From NCBI GenBank assembly GCA_963627135.1, contig CAVFZY010000027.1, forward strand, positions 1-64,000: DNA of 64,000 bases, given 5' to 3'. Position 1 is the stretch's first letter. Each line of letters begins with the position of its first letter. Below are positions 1 through 7,571 of the stretch, piece by piece. This DNA is from CAG-103 sp963627135. Its GTDB lineage: Bacteria > Bacillota > Clostridia > Oscillospirales > Oscillospiraceae. The notes under the pieces were generated by a model that saw nothing but the letters and a program-made list of their open reading frames with translations, was not told the DNA's origin and searched no databases. Both the position numbers and the translations under genes were made by a program.

Positions 1-131
1 TACCACACGCGGCTGCGCTTGTCAAGAACTTTTTTCAACTTTCTTTCGGAAGTTTGTTTTGTTCTTGGCGTTCCCCGCGAGCGCTTTGCTAATATACCAC
101 CCAAATCGACGGCTGTCAACAACTTTTTTCA
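1..131. repeat. Two copies of an imperfect 37-bp repeat, 94 bp apart
   Basis: Positions 1-37 and 95-131 share the same frame of sequence: TACCAC, then 14 variable bases, then GTCAAGAACTTTTTTCA in the first copy and GTCAACAACTTTTTTCA in the second. The unit length of about 94 bp suggests the window edge cuts a longer tandem or dispersed intergenic repeat. The stretch is T-rich and has no convincing gene of its own. Confidence 0.5.
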
Positions 132-169
132 CATTTTCGCAAAAAAGTTTTTACCCTTTTTTCGGGCAC

Positions 170-199
170 AAAATATTGTGGTTTTTTTCGGTTATACTA
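170..199 (+). promoter_or_regulatory. Possible forespore sigma-G-type promoter for the ger operon
   Basis: AAAATA at 170-175 and TATACTA at 193-199 are separated by 17 bp. They resemble the sigma-G pattern (about TGMATA and CATACTA) expected for germinant receptor genes. The predicted transcript start falls at or beside the ATG at 206, and no Shine-Dalgarno sequence precedes that ATG. Confidence 0.4.
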
Positions 200-205
200 C
201 GCAAT

Positions 206-1726
206 ATGCAAACCAACTTCTTTCAACGCGGCACCGGCGACGAGCCGCACCCGCGCCCGCAGCCGCAGTATGACGTGCCGATCACGGCGGGCGAACTGAA
301 AAAAACATTTTCCGACTGCGACGATTTTGAGGCGCGCACCGTGCGCATCGGCCTCGAGAGCCGCCTGACGGTGACCGTCTGCTGGCTCGACGGTGTGGTC
401 TCGGCGGGCGACGTGTCCACGGACGTGCTGCGGCCGCTGACGGAGGGCGGCCGCCTGGCGGACATCGCCTCCACGCGCGAGGCCGTGCACCGGATCGAGC
501 AGGGCGCGGTCTACAGCTGCTCGACGCGCACGCGCGCGGAGATGGACGATGTCGTCTCGGATCTGACCAACGGCTCGGTCGCGCTCGTGTTCGACGCGCA
601 GCGCAAAGCCGTCACGTTCGAGGTGCGCACGTCGAATGTGCGCGCGGTATCGGAGCCGACGATCGAGAAATCCGTCAGCGGCTCCAAGGACGCCTTCGTC
701 GAAACGCTGCGCATCAACACCTCGCTCGTGCGGCGCAAGCTGCACACCCCGGCGCTGAAGCTGCAGCAGACGGTCGTCGGCCGGCAGTCGGAGACGACGG
801 TGGCAGTGCTGTATGTGGATGGCATCGCTGACCCCGCGCGCGTGCAGCGTATCCTCGACAAGCTCGACACCATCGACGAGCAGGCGCTGCTCGGCCGCGG
901 TGATCTGGAGCCGTATCTGACGCAGCGGCCGCGGGCACTGCTGCCGCAGCTGGGCCAGACAGAGCGTCCGGATAAGTTCGCCGGCGCGCTGCTCGACGGC
1001 TGCGTGGGCCTGCTGGTGGACGGGCTGCCGATGGGCTACCTGCTGCCGACGACGTTCCGGCTGCTGATGCACGCGCCGGAGGACGAATCGCACCACTACC
1101 TGCTGGCCTCGGCACTGATCGTGCTGCGATATTTCGCGCTGGCGATCTCACTGACGTTCCCGGCGCTGTATGTGGCCGTGGCGATGTACCACCAGGAGAT
1201 GATCCCGGCAAAGCTGCTGCTGTCGGTCATTCAGGCTAAGCAGCAGGTGCCGTTTTCCGTGCCGACGATCATTTTGTTCATGCTCATCGCCTTCGAGCTG
1301 CTGCAGGAAGCCGGGCTGCGGCTGCCAAACTCGATCGGCCAGACGGTGTCGATCATCGGGGCGCTGCTCGTTGGGCAGTCGGCCGTGGACGCGAAGGTGG
1401 TCAGCCCGGTGGCGATCATCGTCGTGGCGCTGGCGGGCATCGCGGGCTACACGCTGCCGAACCAGGAGCTGAGCAACGCCGTGCGTCTGCTGCGGCTGGG
1501 GCTGGTGCTGGCAGCGGCGCTGGCGGGGCTGTTCGGCATTCTGGCGGTGCTGGGGCTTGTGATCTGGTACCTGTGCACGATCGACAGCGACGGGGTGGCG
1601 TATATGGCCCCGTTCGTGGACAGCGAACGGCCGACGATCTTCCGCACGCTGCTGCGCCGGCCGCAGCCGGATGAGAAATTCCGTCCGCCGGAATACGACA
1701 GCCCCAACCGCCGGCGGCAGAGATAG
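206..1726 (+). CDS. Spore germination protein, GerA family (A subunit)
   Basis: This is the A subunit of a GerA-type germinant receptor, which sits in the inner membrane of the spore and starts germination when a nutrient is sensed. The product is 506 residues from the ATG at 206. A hydrophilic N-terminal domain of about 290 residues is followed by a cluster of hydrophobic segments (roughly residues 298-460) and a basic cytoplasmic tail, as usual for the family. The reading frame stays open upstream to position 59, but that extension is low-complexity and T-rich and aligns poorly with the family. The ATG at 206 is preferred although it lacks a ribosome binding site. The C and B subunit genes follow directly, giving A-C-B order. 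The ligand cannot be predicted. Confidence 0.9.
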   Translation: MQTNFFQRGTGDEPHPRPQPQYDVPITAGELKKTFSDCDDFEARTVRIGLESRLTVTVCWLDGVVSAGDVSTDVLRPLTEGGRLADIASTREAVHRIEQGAVYSCSTRTRAEMDDVVSDLTNGSVALVFDAQRKAVTFEVRTSNVRAVSEPTIEKSVSGSKDAFVETLRINTSLVRRKLHTPALKLQQTVVGRQSETTVAVLYVDGIADPARVQRILDKLDTIDEQALLGRGDLEPYLTQRPRALLPQLGQTERPDKFAGALLDGCVGLLVDGLPMGYLLPTTFRLLMHAPEDESHHYLLASALIVLRYFALAISLTFPALYVAVAMYHQEMIPAKLLLSVIQAKQQVPFSVPTIILFMLIAFELLQEAGLRLPNSIGQTVSIIGALLVGQSAVDAKVVSPVAIIVVALAGIAGYTLPNQELSNAVRLLRLGLVLAAALAGLFGILAVLGLVIWYLCTIDSDGVAYMAPFVDSERPTIFRTLLRRPQPDEKFRPPEYDSPNRRRQR

Positions 1727-1759
1727 GGCATACCATTATAATATAAGGAGGGATGGTCC

Positions 1760-2926
1760 ATGCGGCGCAGACGGGCGCTGGCGCTGCTGCTGGCAGCGGG
1801 TATGCTGTGCAGCGGGTGCGGCACCGGCGCGATCTCGAGCAATTACCGCGCAGTCGAAGATCTGGAGCTGATCCAGACGATCGGCGTGGACCTCGCGCCG
1901 GAGGGCGTGTGCCTGAGCGCGGCAACGGGCAAGGCAGGCGAGAACGAGGCGCCGAAGCGCATGACGCAATCGGGCGTGTCGATGCTCGCGGCGCTCGACC
2001 AGCTGCAGGACCGTGCGCCGAGTGCGGAGCTGTTTTACGCGCAAACGAGCTATCTGCTCCTCGGCGAGGAGGCGGCCGCCGCAGGTGGGCTCGGGCCGCT
2101 GCTGGACTTTATCGCGCGCAACCCGGACATGCGCCTGAGCGCGCCGCTGTTCGTTGTGCGCGGCGGCACGGCGCAGAAAGCGGTCATGGAGACGGGCGAC
2201 GACAAGACCGACGTAACAGAAGCGCTCGCCGCGTTGGAAAAGGACATCACGCTCGACGGCACGAGCCACGCCTACTCCTGCGCGGACATCACCCGCGCGC
2301 TCGCCAGCAGCGGCTGCGCCGTGGTGGGCGCCGTGGAGTGCGTGCGCACACCGGAGAGCGAGGGCGGCAAGCTGGCGCTCGCCCCGGCGGGGTACGCGAT
2401 CTTTCACGACGGGGACTATGTCGGCAGCATCGAGCCGGAGACGGCGCGCGGGGCCAGCATGCTCCTCGGCGCGGCCGGGCACGGCGACCTCACCGTCACC
2501 GACAGTGACGGCAGCACCGTTATGCTCACGCTCGACTCGTGCAAGGCGGGCTTTCGCCCGGTGTGGGACGACGACGGCACGCTCGCACGTGTGGACGTGA
2601 CGCTGAAGCTGCGTGCAGGCATCGCCGAGCTGCGCGTGCCGCGCCGGATCACGGCGCGGGCCTATCAGGACGAGCTCAACGCGGCGCTCGCCGCGCGCGT
2701 GACCGGCTGGGCAGAGGACGTGATCGCCGCGTCGCAGGCGCTGGGTGCGGACTTTCTCGGCGTGGGACAGGCACTCGCCATCGGCGGCGGGCGCAAATGG
2801 GCTGCCATCCGCGACGACTGGCCGACCGTGTGGCAGAGCGTTCCGGTGCGCGTGACGGTCAGCGCCGACGTGGGCCGGACGTTTGACCTGCGCGACGGCA
2901 TCGACACATCGGGAGGCGGAACATGA
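1760..2926 (+). CDS. Ger(x)C family germination lipoprotein (C subunit)
   Basis: This is the lipoprotein subunit of the germinant receptor. A signal peptide rich in Leu and Ala ends in CSGC, with the lipidated cysteine at residue 20. The remaining 370 residues form the soluble GerC domain carried outside the inner spore membrane. Length (388 residues) is normal. A strong ribosome binding site (AAGGAGG) lies 10 bp before the ATG. The gene starts 33 bp after the A subunit, and its stop codon overlaps the start of the B subunit by ATGA, so the three are translated from one message. Confidence 0.92.
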   Translation: MRRRRALALLLAAGMLCSGCGTGAISSNYRAVEDLELIQTIGVDLAPEGVCLSAATGKAGENEAPKRMTQSGVSMLAALDQLQDRAPSAELFYAQTSYLLLGEEAAAAGGLGPLLDFIARNPDMRLSAPLFVVRGGTAQKAVMETGDDKTDVTEALAALEKDITLDGTSHAYSCADITRALASSGCAVVGAVECVRTPESEGGKLALAPAGYAIFHDGDYVGSIEPETARGASMLLGAAGHGDLTVTDSDGSTVMLTLDSCKAGFRPVWDDDGTLARVDVTLKLRAGIAELRVPRRITARAYQDELNAALAARVTGWAEDVIAASQALGADFLGVGQALAIGGGRKWAAIRDDWPTVWQSVPVRVTVSADVGRTFDLRDGIDTSGGGT

Positions 2927-4032
2927 CAGGACTTCAACTCACGCGGCGGCAGTACTACGCGCTGTGCACAATAGTGCTGCTCTCGCCGCTGCTGCATCTC
3001 GTGCCGCGCAAGACGACCGTGGAGGCCGGCTGCGGCGGCTGGCTGTGCGCGCTGGCGGCGCTGGTGCCGCTGCTGCTGTTTGCGTGGATGCTCGAGGGCA
3101 TTCTGCACCGCGGGCGGCCGGGCGAGGGCATCGGCGAGATCACACTGCGCGCGCTCGGCCCGGTCGCGGGGCGCGTGCTGCTGGGCATCTACGCGCTGTG
3201 GTTTCTGCTCTACAGTGCGTTTGCGCTGCGCATCGGAGCAGAGCGGTTCATTGAGGCGGTGTTCCCGCTGAGCCAGCCGTGGCCGTTCGTGGTGACGATT
3301 TTGGTCATGGCGGTCTGCGGCGCGCTCGGGAGCACGAAGGCGCTCTTTCGCGCCTCGGAGATCTTTCTGCCGCTGCTGATGCTCGTGCTGGCGCTGGTGC
3401 TGGTGTTCGCGGCACCGGGGCTGAATGCGAAAAATCTGCTGCCCGTAACGGTGCAGGATCTTCCCGGTGTTGCGCGCAGCGGGTTGACGGTGTTCGGCAT
3501 TGGGGCGGCGGTGCTGTTTTTCGGGGCGTTCACCGGCGGGCGCACGCCGGCCGCGCCCGGGCGGGGGCGCGCAGCCGTGTGGTGGTGCGTGCGCATCTGC
3601 GTGCTCGTGACGCTGCTGAGCACGTTCACGATCGGCATTCTCGGCGCGGATCTGACGGCAAAGCTCAACCACCCGTTTTTCACCATGCTGCGCAACGTGA
3701 GCCTGTTTCACGCGGTCGAGCGCTTCGGCGCGCTCGTGATCGGGCTGTGGGTGCTGCCGGACTTCGTGCTCGTGTCGATGCTGCTGACGCTGGCGGTCAA
3801 CTGTCTGCGTGCGGCGTGCTCGCGCGACGGGCGGCTGTTCGCGCAGAAAAATCCGCCCGTGCTCGTGCTCCTGTGCGCAGCGGCGGCCGGGGCGGGCGCG
3901 CTGTTTCTGGCGCAGAACGCGTTTGAAACCGACACGCTGCAGGCAAACATCGTACCGATCGTGAACATCGTTCTGCTGGGCGCCGGCACGGTCGGGATGT
4001 ATCTGGTCGGCCGGGCACGCAGGAAGATATAA
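2923..4032 (+). CDS. Spore germination permease, GerB type (B subunit, APC superfamily)
   Basis: This is the integral membrane subunit of the germinant receptor, related to amino-acid permeases and thought to bind the germinant. The 369-residue product is almost entirely hydrophobic, with about ten predicted membrane segments from 'YYALCTIVLLSPLLHLV' near residue 11 to the last segment near residue 355. The start overlaps the C-subunit stop by four bases (ATGA) and is preceded by GGGAGG. A strong hairpin lies just past the stop codon. Confidence 0.92.
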   Translation: MTGLQLTRRQYYALCTIVLLSPLLHLVPRKTTVEAGCGGWLCALAALVPLLLFAWMLEGILHRGRPGEGIGEITLRALGPVAGRVLLGIYALWFLLYSAFALRIGAERFIEAVFPLSQPWPFVVTILVMAVCGALGSTKALFRASEIFLPLLMLVLALVLVFAAPGLNAKNLLPVTVQDLPGVARSGLTVFGIGAAVLFFGAFTGGRTPAAPGRGRAAVWWCVRICVLVTLLSTFTIGILGADLTAKLNHPFFTMLRNVSLFHAVERFGALVIGLWVLPDFVLVSMLLTLAVNCLRAACSRDGRLFAQKNPPVLVLLCAAAAGAGALFLAQNAFETDTLQANIVPIVNIVLLGAGTVGMYLVGRARRKI

Positions 4033-4050
4033 GACAACGCCGCACAACCA

Positions 4051-4090
4051 CAGATGCCCCCGGGCTGCAAATGCAGTCCGGGGGCATCTG
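4051..4090 (+). terminator. Strong hairpin after the ger operon
   Basis: CAGATGCCCCCGG pairs with CCGGGGGCATCTG, and the inner CTGC/GCAG extends the stem, leaving a four-base loop. No T-tract follows, so it may be an RNA 3'-end stabiliser or a weak terminator. Confidence 0.5.
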
Positions 4091-4255
4091 GTATCAAAGG
4101 AAGGCATGCTCTGCCGAAAAGACGAAATCGGAAGCGTGCGGACACCGTCGCGCAACGGAGAAAGAGGTACCATGAAAGATCAAAACAAGACCTCTGAATC
4201 TGCACGCTTCCAAATGAGGGGGGTGTGTTTAGCATAAAACAAATCGTGCCACAAG

Positions 4256-4288
4256 AAAAGCCACGGAACTGCGGTTGCGTGGCTTTTT
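4256..4288. terminator. Bidirectional intrinsic terminator
   Basis: AAAAGCCACG and CGTGGCTTTT form a 10-bp stem with a T-run on both strands. It can end transcription of the minus-strand TetR gene at 4296 and any read-through from the ger operon. Between 4091 and 4255 only a doubtful 21-codon frame (ATG at 4172) was seen. Confidence 0.7.
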
Positions 4289-4295
4289 GCCTCAC

Positions 4296-4865
4296 TTATG
4301 CGTTTTTGTGGTCTAATGTGTGCTCCCACACATCGCCAAGCTCCTTCCACCGGCCCATGATGTCCTTCCACAGGTGCAGCGCCCAGGGCGCAAACACCTC
4401 CGGCGGCGGGCAATCCGGCCGGCTGAGCCAGTCCTGAATAATGTCCATGACCACGTCTGACATTTTTCCGGACATGAAGGCCTCGGTCTGCGGGTCGGAA
4501 AAGAGGTCGGAAAAATCCGCCTGCAGGTACGGCCGCAGCCGGGCGCAGAGAAAGTCATGAAAGGAATTCTGCCCCGTGAACGTGAGCGCGCGGGCGTAAA
4601 ACGCGCGGTCGGCATACAAATACGTGCACACACGCCCGAAGAGGTCGAACAGGCCCGGCTCATCGTCGCCGATCGCCTTCTGAAAGCCCTTGTCGTAGAT
4701 CCACGTCACGAGCTGGTACTTGTCCGTAAAGTGCCGGTAGAACGTGCGGCGGTTAATCTCCGCGGCCGCGCACAGATCGGTCACGGTGATGTCCGCAAAA
4801 TCGCGCCGGAGCATGAGCTCCTTGAGACTCTCAGCGAGCACTTTTTTCGTTGCGGATTCGCGCAT
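4296..4865 (-). CDS. TetR/AcrR family transcriptional regulator
   Basis: This is a one-component repressor of 189 residues. The N-terminal helix-turn-helix (about residues 22-46, with 'INRRTFYRHFTDKYQL' as recognition helix and following segment) is typical of TetR proteins. The C-terminal ligand domain is of the short variant often found in Clostridia. The ATG at 4865 is chosen because the DNA-binding domain starts immediately after it and a G-rich ribosome binding site (GGAAGGGGGG) precedes it. The frame stays open further upstream without family similarity. The lactonase-like gene at 4940 lies just upstream on the same strand and may belong to the same transcript. The effector is unknown. 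Confidence 0.85.
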   Translation of the reverse strand: MRESATKKVLAESLKELMLRRDFADITVTDLCAAAEINRRTFYRHFTDKYQLVTWIYDKGFQKAIGDDEPGLFDLFGRVCTYLYADRAFYARALTFTGQNSFHDFLCARLRPYLQADFSDLFSDPQTEAFMSGKMSDVVMDIIQDWLSRPDCPPPEVFAPWALHLWKDIMGRWKELGDVWEHTLDHKNA

Positions 4866-4939
4866 GGCGGCCGCCCCCCTTCCGGTGTTGCTGCCGCCAG
4901 TATAGCACGCGGCGCCGAGAGGTTCAAGCCGGGCGCGCA

Positions 4940-5782
4940 TCAGAGCACGACCATGTGCGGCACAACGGCAGGGTCGTGGTTCGCCAGCACCTCCACGCAC
5001 AGCGGGTCGCAACTGCGCTCGCGGATCCAGCGCAGCGAGCGCAGCTGCTGCGCTGGATCGGCCGAGATGCCCGGGCGGATCATCTCCTGCCACGAGCGGG
5101 CGGCATACGCCCCGTCGGAGCACAGGAGCACAAACGCCCCCGCGGCATTCTGCACCTGCACGGCAAAGAGACCCGCGCTGTGGCCGGGGATGCTCACGAG
5201 CTGCACACTGCCGTCGCCGAACAGGTCATGCGACCGGCCGGCGGGGCCGAGACCCGTGGCCTGAAACGCAAACGGCTCGAGCCGCACCCCCGCCCACATG
5301 GATGCCCGGTAGCGCACCGTGTGCCGGGCGGCAAAGGGCAGCTCCTCGGCCGCGACCAGAATGTGCCGCGCCGCGCGCACGAGCTGCACGCCGCTGACAT
5401 GATCGCAGTCCAGATGCGTGAGCAGCACATAGTCCAGAGCCTCCGGCCGCAGGCCGAGCGCCGCCAGCTGCTCGTCGACCGCTTCCCCGCGCGCCACGAC
5501 GCCCGGGTTGACCGCATACAGCGGCGGCGACAGGTGGCGCAGCTGTGCCCGGACGTCATACACGCCGTCCGGACTCATCGCCCGGTGCCAGCCGGTATCG
5601 ACCAGAATGCGCCCGCGCGGATGCTCGATCAGGTAGGCCGACACCGGCAGCCACAGCCGGTCCCGCGGCCGCGTGGTCAGCCCCGCCGCCCGGAGCAGGC
5701 CGCAGTGCTCGCCGCCGAACGGCAGATAGGGCGACACGCACACACGCCCGCAGTGCAGCACGCGGATGGCGACGGTGCTCAT
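4940..5782 (-). CDS. Metallo-beta-lactamase-fold hydrolase, N-acyl homoserine lactonase-like
   Basis: This is a zinc-dependent hydrolase of 280 residues. The signature HLDCDH (residues 123-128) fits the HxDxDH motif of the AiiA lactonase branch. Further metal ligands are likely at His201 (IPGHSAG) and the Asp in LCSDGAY near residue 220. In this branch the known reaction is opening of lactone rings such as acyl-homoserine lactones, but many members have other substrates. The start codon overlaps the stop of a truncated SDR reading frame (ATGA), so the gene is the last of a former operon running from 6821 downwards. Family call is firm; substrate is not. Confidence 0.82.
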   Translation of the reverse strand: MSTVAIRVLHCGRVCVSPYLPFGGEHCGLLRAAGLTTRPRDRLWLPVSAYLIEHPRGRILVDTGWHRAMSPDGVYDVRAQLRHLSPPLYAVNPGVVARGEAVDEQLAALGLRPEALDYVLLTHLDCDHVSGVQLVRAARHILVAAEELPFAARHTVRYRASMWAGVRLEPFAFQATGLGPAGRSHDLFGDGSVQLVSIPGHSAGLFAVQVQNAAGAFVLLCSDGAYAARSWQEMIRPGISADPAQQLRSLRWIRERSCDPLCVEVLANHDPAVVPHMVVL

Positions 5783-5901
5783 GCGCGTTTGCCCGTGTTG
5801 CGCCCGACGATGACCATATCATAGCCCTCGGCGGCGAAAATGTCGGCGAATGCCCGGCCGATGCCGGACGCTGCCCCGGTGATCAAAACGGTTTTGCTCA
5901 T
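5779..5901 (-). pseudogene. Truncated short-chain dehydrogenase (N-terminal 40 residues only)
   Basis: A 40-codon frame begins with a standard SDR N-terminus: the sequence after Met reads SKTVLITGAASGIGRAF, including the TGxxxGIG cofactor-binding loop, and continues to the end of the second beta strand (MVIVGRN). It then stops. A normal SDR has about 250 residues, so the catalytic part (NNAG, Ser, YxxxK) is missing. Its ATG overlaps the stop of the VOC gene and its stop overlaps the start of the lactonase-like gene, both by ATGA. Translation coupling along the operon is therefore preserved although the enzyme is not. Deletion of the gene body is the likely cause. Confidence 0.75.
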
Positions 5902-6464
5902 GCGTTACCCCTTTCTGCCGCCCGTGCCGGTGCGCGGAGGATCTGCGCGTTGCCGGTCAGCACGGCGGCCCACATATTCCATCTGCCGCGAATGACCGGC
6001 AGCCTTCCAAACAGCCGCGAGGCGGAAAACTCCACGATGCGGCCGTAGCCCTCGCCCGGCCGCGCCATATAGGCGTAGTCCGTGCGCACGGTTTTCCCGG
6101 CCATGTGCCCGCTCTGGACCACTTCAAAGCCGAGTGTTTTCATGTATGCGACGTGCCGGTCAAGGTCCCGCACGAAAAAGCTCACGTGGTGCAGGCCCGG
6201 CTCCCGGTCGCGCAGGAAGTTTGCGTACAGGCTCTCGTGCGCGGCCGTCGTGATCAGCTCGATCTCCGTGCGGCCGCAGTAGCCGGTCACGAGATCGAAG
6301 CCCGGATCGTCGATGCGCACGCCGTGAAAGCGCATCACATCGTCCGGCCGCCGGCCGGCGCGGTACCAGGTGCGGATGCCGTAGATCGCGCCATATTCCT
6401 CCATCGCGCGCGCCATATCGTCCACGACGAAGCCGAGCTGGTGTACAAACGGATAGGTCAACAT
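5898..6464 (-). CDS. VOC (glyoxalase/bleomycin-resistance fold) family protein
   Basis: The 188-residue product has the paired beta-alpha-beta-beta-beta modules of the vicinal oxygen chelate superfamily. The first half begins 'FVHQLGFVVDDMARAME' and the second 'GLHHVSFFVRDLDRHVAYM'. Likely metal ligands are His8, a central Glu (TEIELI), His in GLHHVSF and the Glu in RIVEFSA. Members include glyoxalase, methylmalonyl-CoA epimerase and ring-cleaving dioxygenases. No subfamily can be assigned. The gene overlaps the remnants on both sides. Its neighbours point to a catabolic set for a small organic acid or aromatic compound, now partly lost. Confidence 0.78.
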   Translation of the reverse strand: MLTYPFVHQLGFVVDDMARAMEEYGAIYGIRTWYRAGRRPDDVMRFHGVRIDDPGFDLVTGYCGRTEIELITTAAHESLYANFLRDREPGLHHVSFFVRDLDRHVAYMKTLGFEVVQSGHMAGKTVRTDYAYMARPGEGYGRIVEFSASRLFGRLPVIRGRWNMWAAVLTGNAQILRAPARAAERGNA

Positions 6465-6821
6465 ACTGCCGCGCCCTCCATTTCATAATCCGCGTCCGCC
6501 TCCAGGCTGACAAGACTGTTATTGAACGCCGCGACCATCATGTAATGGCCGATGAGCAGCGTCAGGTCCATGATCTCCCGGTCAGAGTACAGCCCACGCA
6601 GCCGCGCGAGCACCGCGCGCGGGAGCTGATAGCCCGCGGCCAGCGCATCGACCGCCTGCGCGCGCACACGGTCGGCCGCATCGTCCGGCAGCGTCTCGCG
6701 GCAGAAGGCGCGCACCTGCTCGCCCGAAATACCGCACTTTGCCGACCGGCGGCAGGAGCCGCCGCCCGCGCAGGAGATCGCCCTGCTGCGCCCGCCAGTC
6801 CCCCTTGGGAAGCACGACCAT
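6458..6821 (-). pseudogene. Broken carboxymuconolactone-decarboxylase-like gene
   Basis: The C-terminal part, in the frame ending at 6458, matches the CMD/AhpD-like family: 'AKCGISGEQVRAF', then 'IMDLTLLIGHYMMVAAFNN'. The N-terminal part (MVVLPKGDWRAQQ, ATG at 6821) lies in another frame, and the central helices with the proton-relay residues are absent. This suggests an internal deletion that also shifted the frame. A GTG at 6715 could still start an 85-residue C-terminal fragment. Intact relatives are about 180 residues long. It overlaps the VOC gene by 7 bp. Confidence 0.6.
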
Positions 6822-6899
6822 AAAAATCACCCCTTTACCCACAGTTTACCGGGCAAAGGGGCGAAGGAACACTACAAAAACGCGCCGACTGTACAAATC

Positions 6900-7469
6900 C
6901 TACATCAGCCGGTTCATCCGCAGTACAGACGCCAGCAGCGCGTTGAAGCGCTCGACATCGAATTCATGCGGGTTTTTGAGCCAGAACGTATAGGTGCCGA
7001 TGGCGACGTTGGCCGCCACGTCCAGGATCATGGCCTCGTTTTCCGAGTGGTGGTCCCGGAACAGCAGACTGCGGAAATGGCAGCGGATGGCCTCCTTCCA
7101 CTTTTCGAGAAAGCGCACGTCGGGCTGCCGCACGAGTAGCGCGTAAAACAGCGCCCGGTTGCGCGCGAGATAATCGAGCGTGCGCCGGAGATAGTCCTCG
7201 TCGGAAAACTGCGCCGGGTCCTCCGATGCCAGATCGTCATTACGCGCGCGCAGCTGCGCGATGTACCGGTCCTCGACCTCAGCCAGCAGGTCGTCGAGAT
7301 TGCCGTAGTAGGCATAAAACGTCGTGCGTGCGACCGGCACGTGCCGGCAGAACGCCGTGACGCTCAGGCCCCGGATATCCTCGCTCGCGTACAGCCGGAT
7401 GAGTGCATCCTGCATGGCCAGCTGCGCGGGCGTCACCCCGGCAGCGCCGGTTTTTATTGGACTCTGCAT
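6900..7469 (-). CDS. TetR/AcrR family transcriptional regulator
   Basis: This is a second TetR-type repressor of 189 residues. Its DNA-binding domain spans about residues 15-60, with recognition helix 'VARTTFYAYYGNLDDLL'. The start at 7469 follows GGCGGTGAG; upstream frame extension has no family similarity. It lies upstream of, and on the same strand as, the decayed VOC/SDR/CMD operon, with only about 80 bp between them. It probably controlled that operon or the MATE exporter gene behind it. Confidence 0.85.
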   Translation of the reverse strand: MQSPIKTGAAGVTPAQLAMQDALIRLYASEDIRGLSVTAFCRHVPVARTTFYAYYGNLDDLLAEVEDRYIAQLRARNDDLASEDPAQFSDEDYLRRTLDYLARNRALFYALLVRQPDVRFLEKWKEAIRCHFRSLLFRDHHSENEAMILDVAANVAIGTYTFWLKNPHEFDVERFNALLASVLRMNRLM

Positions 7470-7571
7470 CGTCTCACCGCCTTTGCTCACCAGGCCGCGA
7501 GCGGCTGCCGCGCCCGGTGGTCCTGCCGCCAGTATAGCGCACGCGCGGCAAAACTGCAACCGCCCGCCGGA

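Noticed and set aside
2665..4173. A minus-strand frame of about 500 codons opposite the germination permease gene
   Set aside because: Arg/Gln/His-rich antisense frame over a clear membrane protein gene.
4172..4237. A 21-codon frame starting ATGAAAGATC after the ger operon
   Set aside because: It has a weak ribosome site but no recognisable product and sits among terminators; too short to support.
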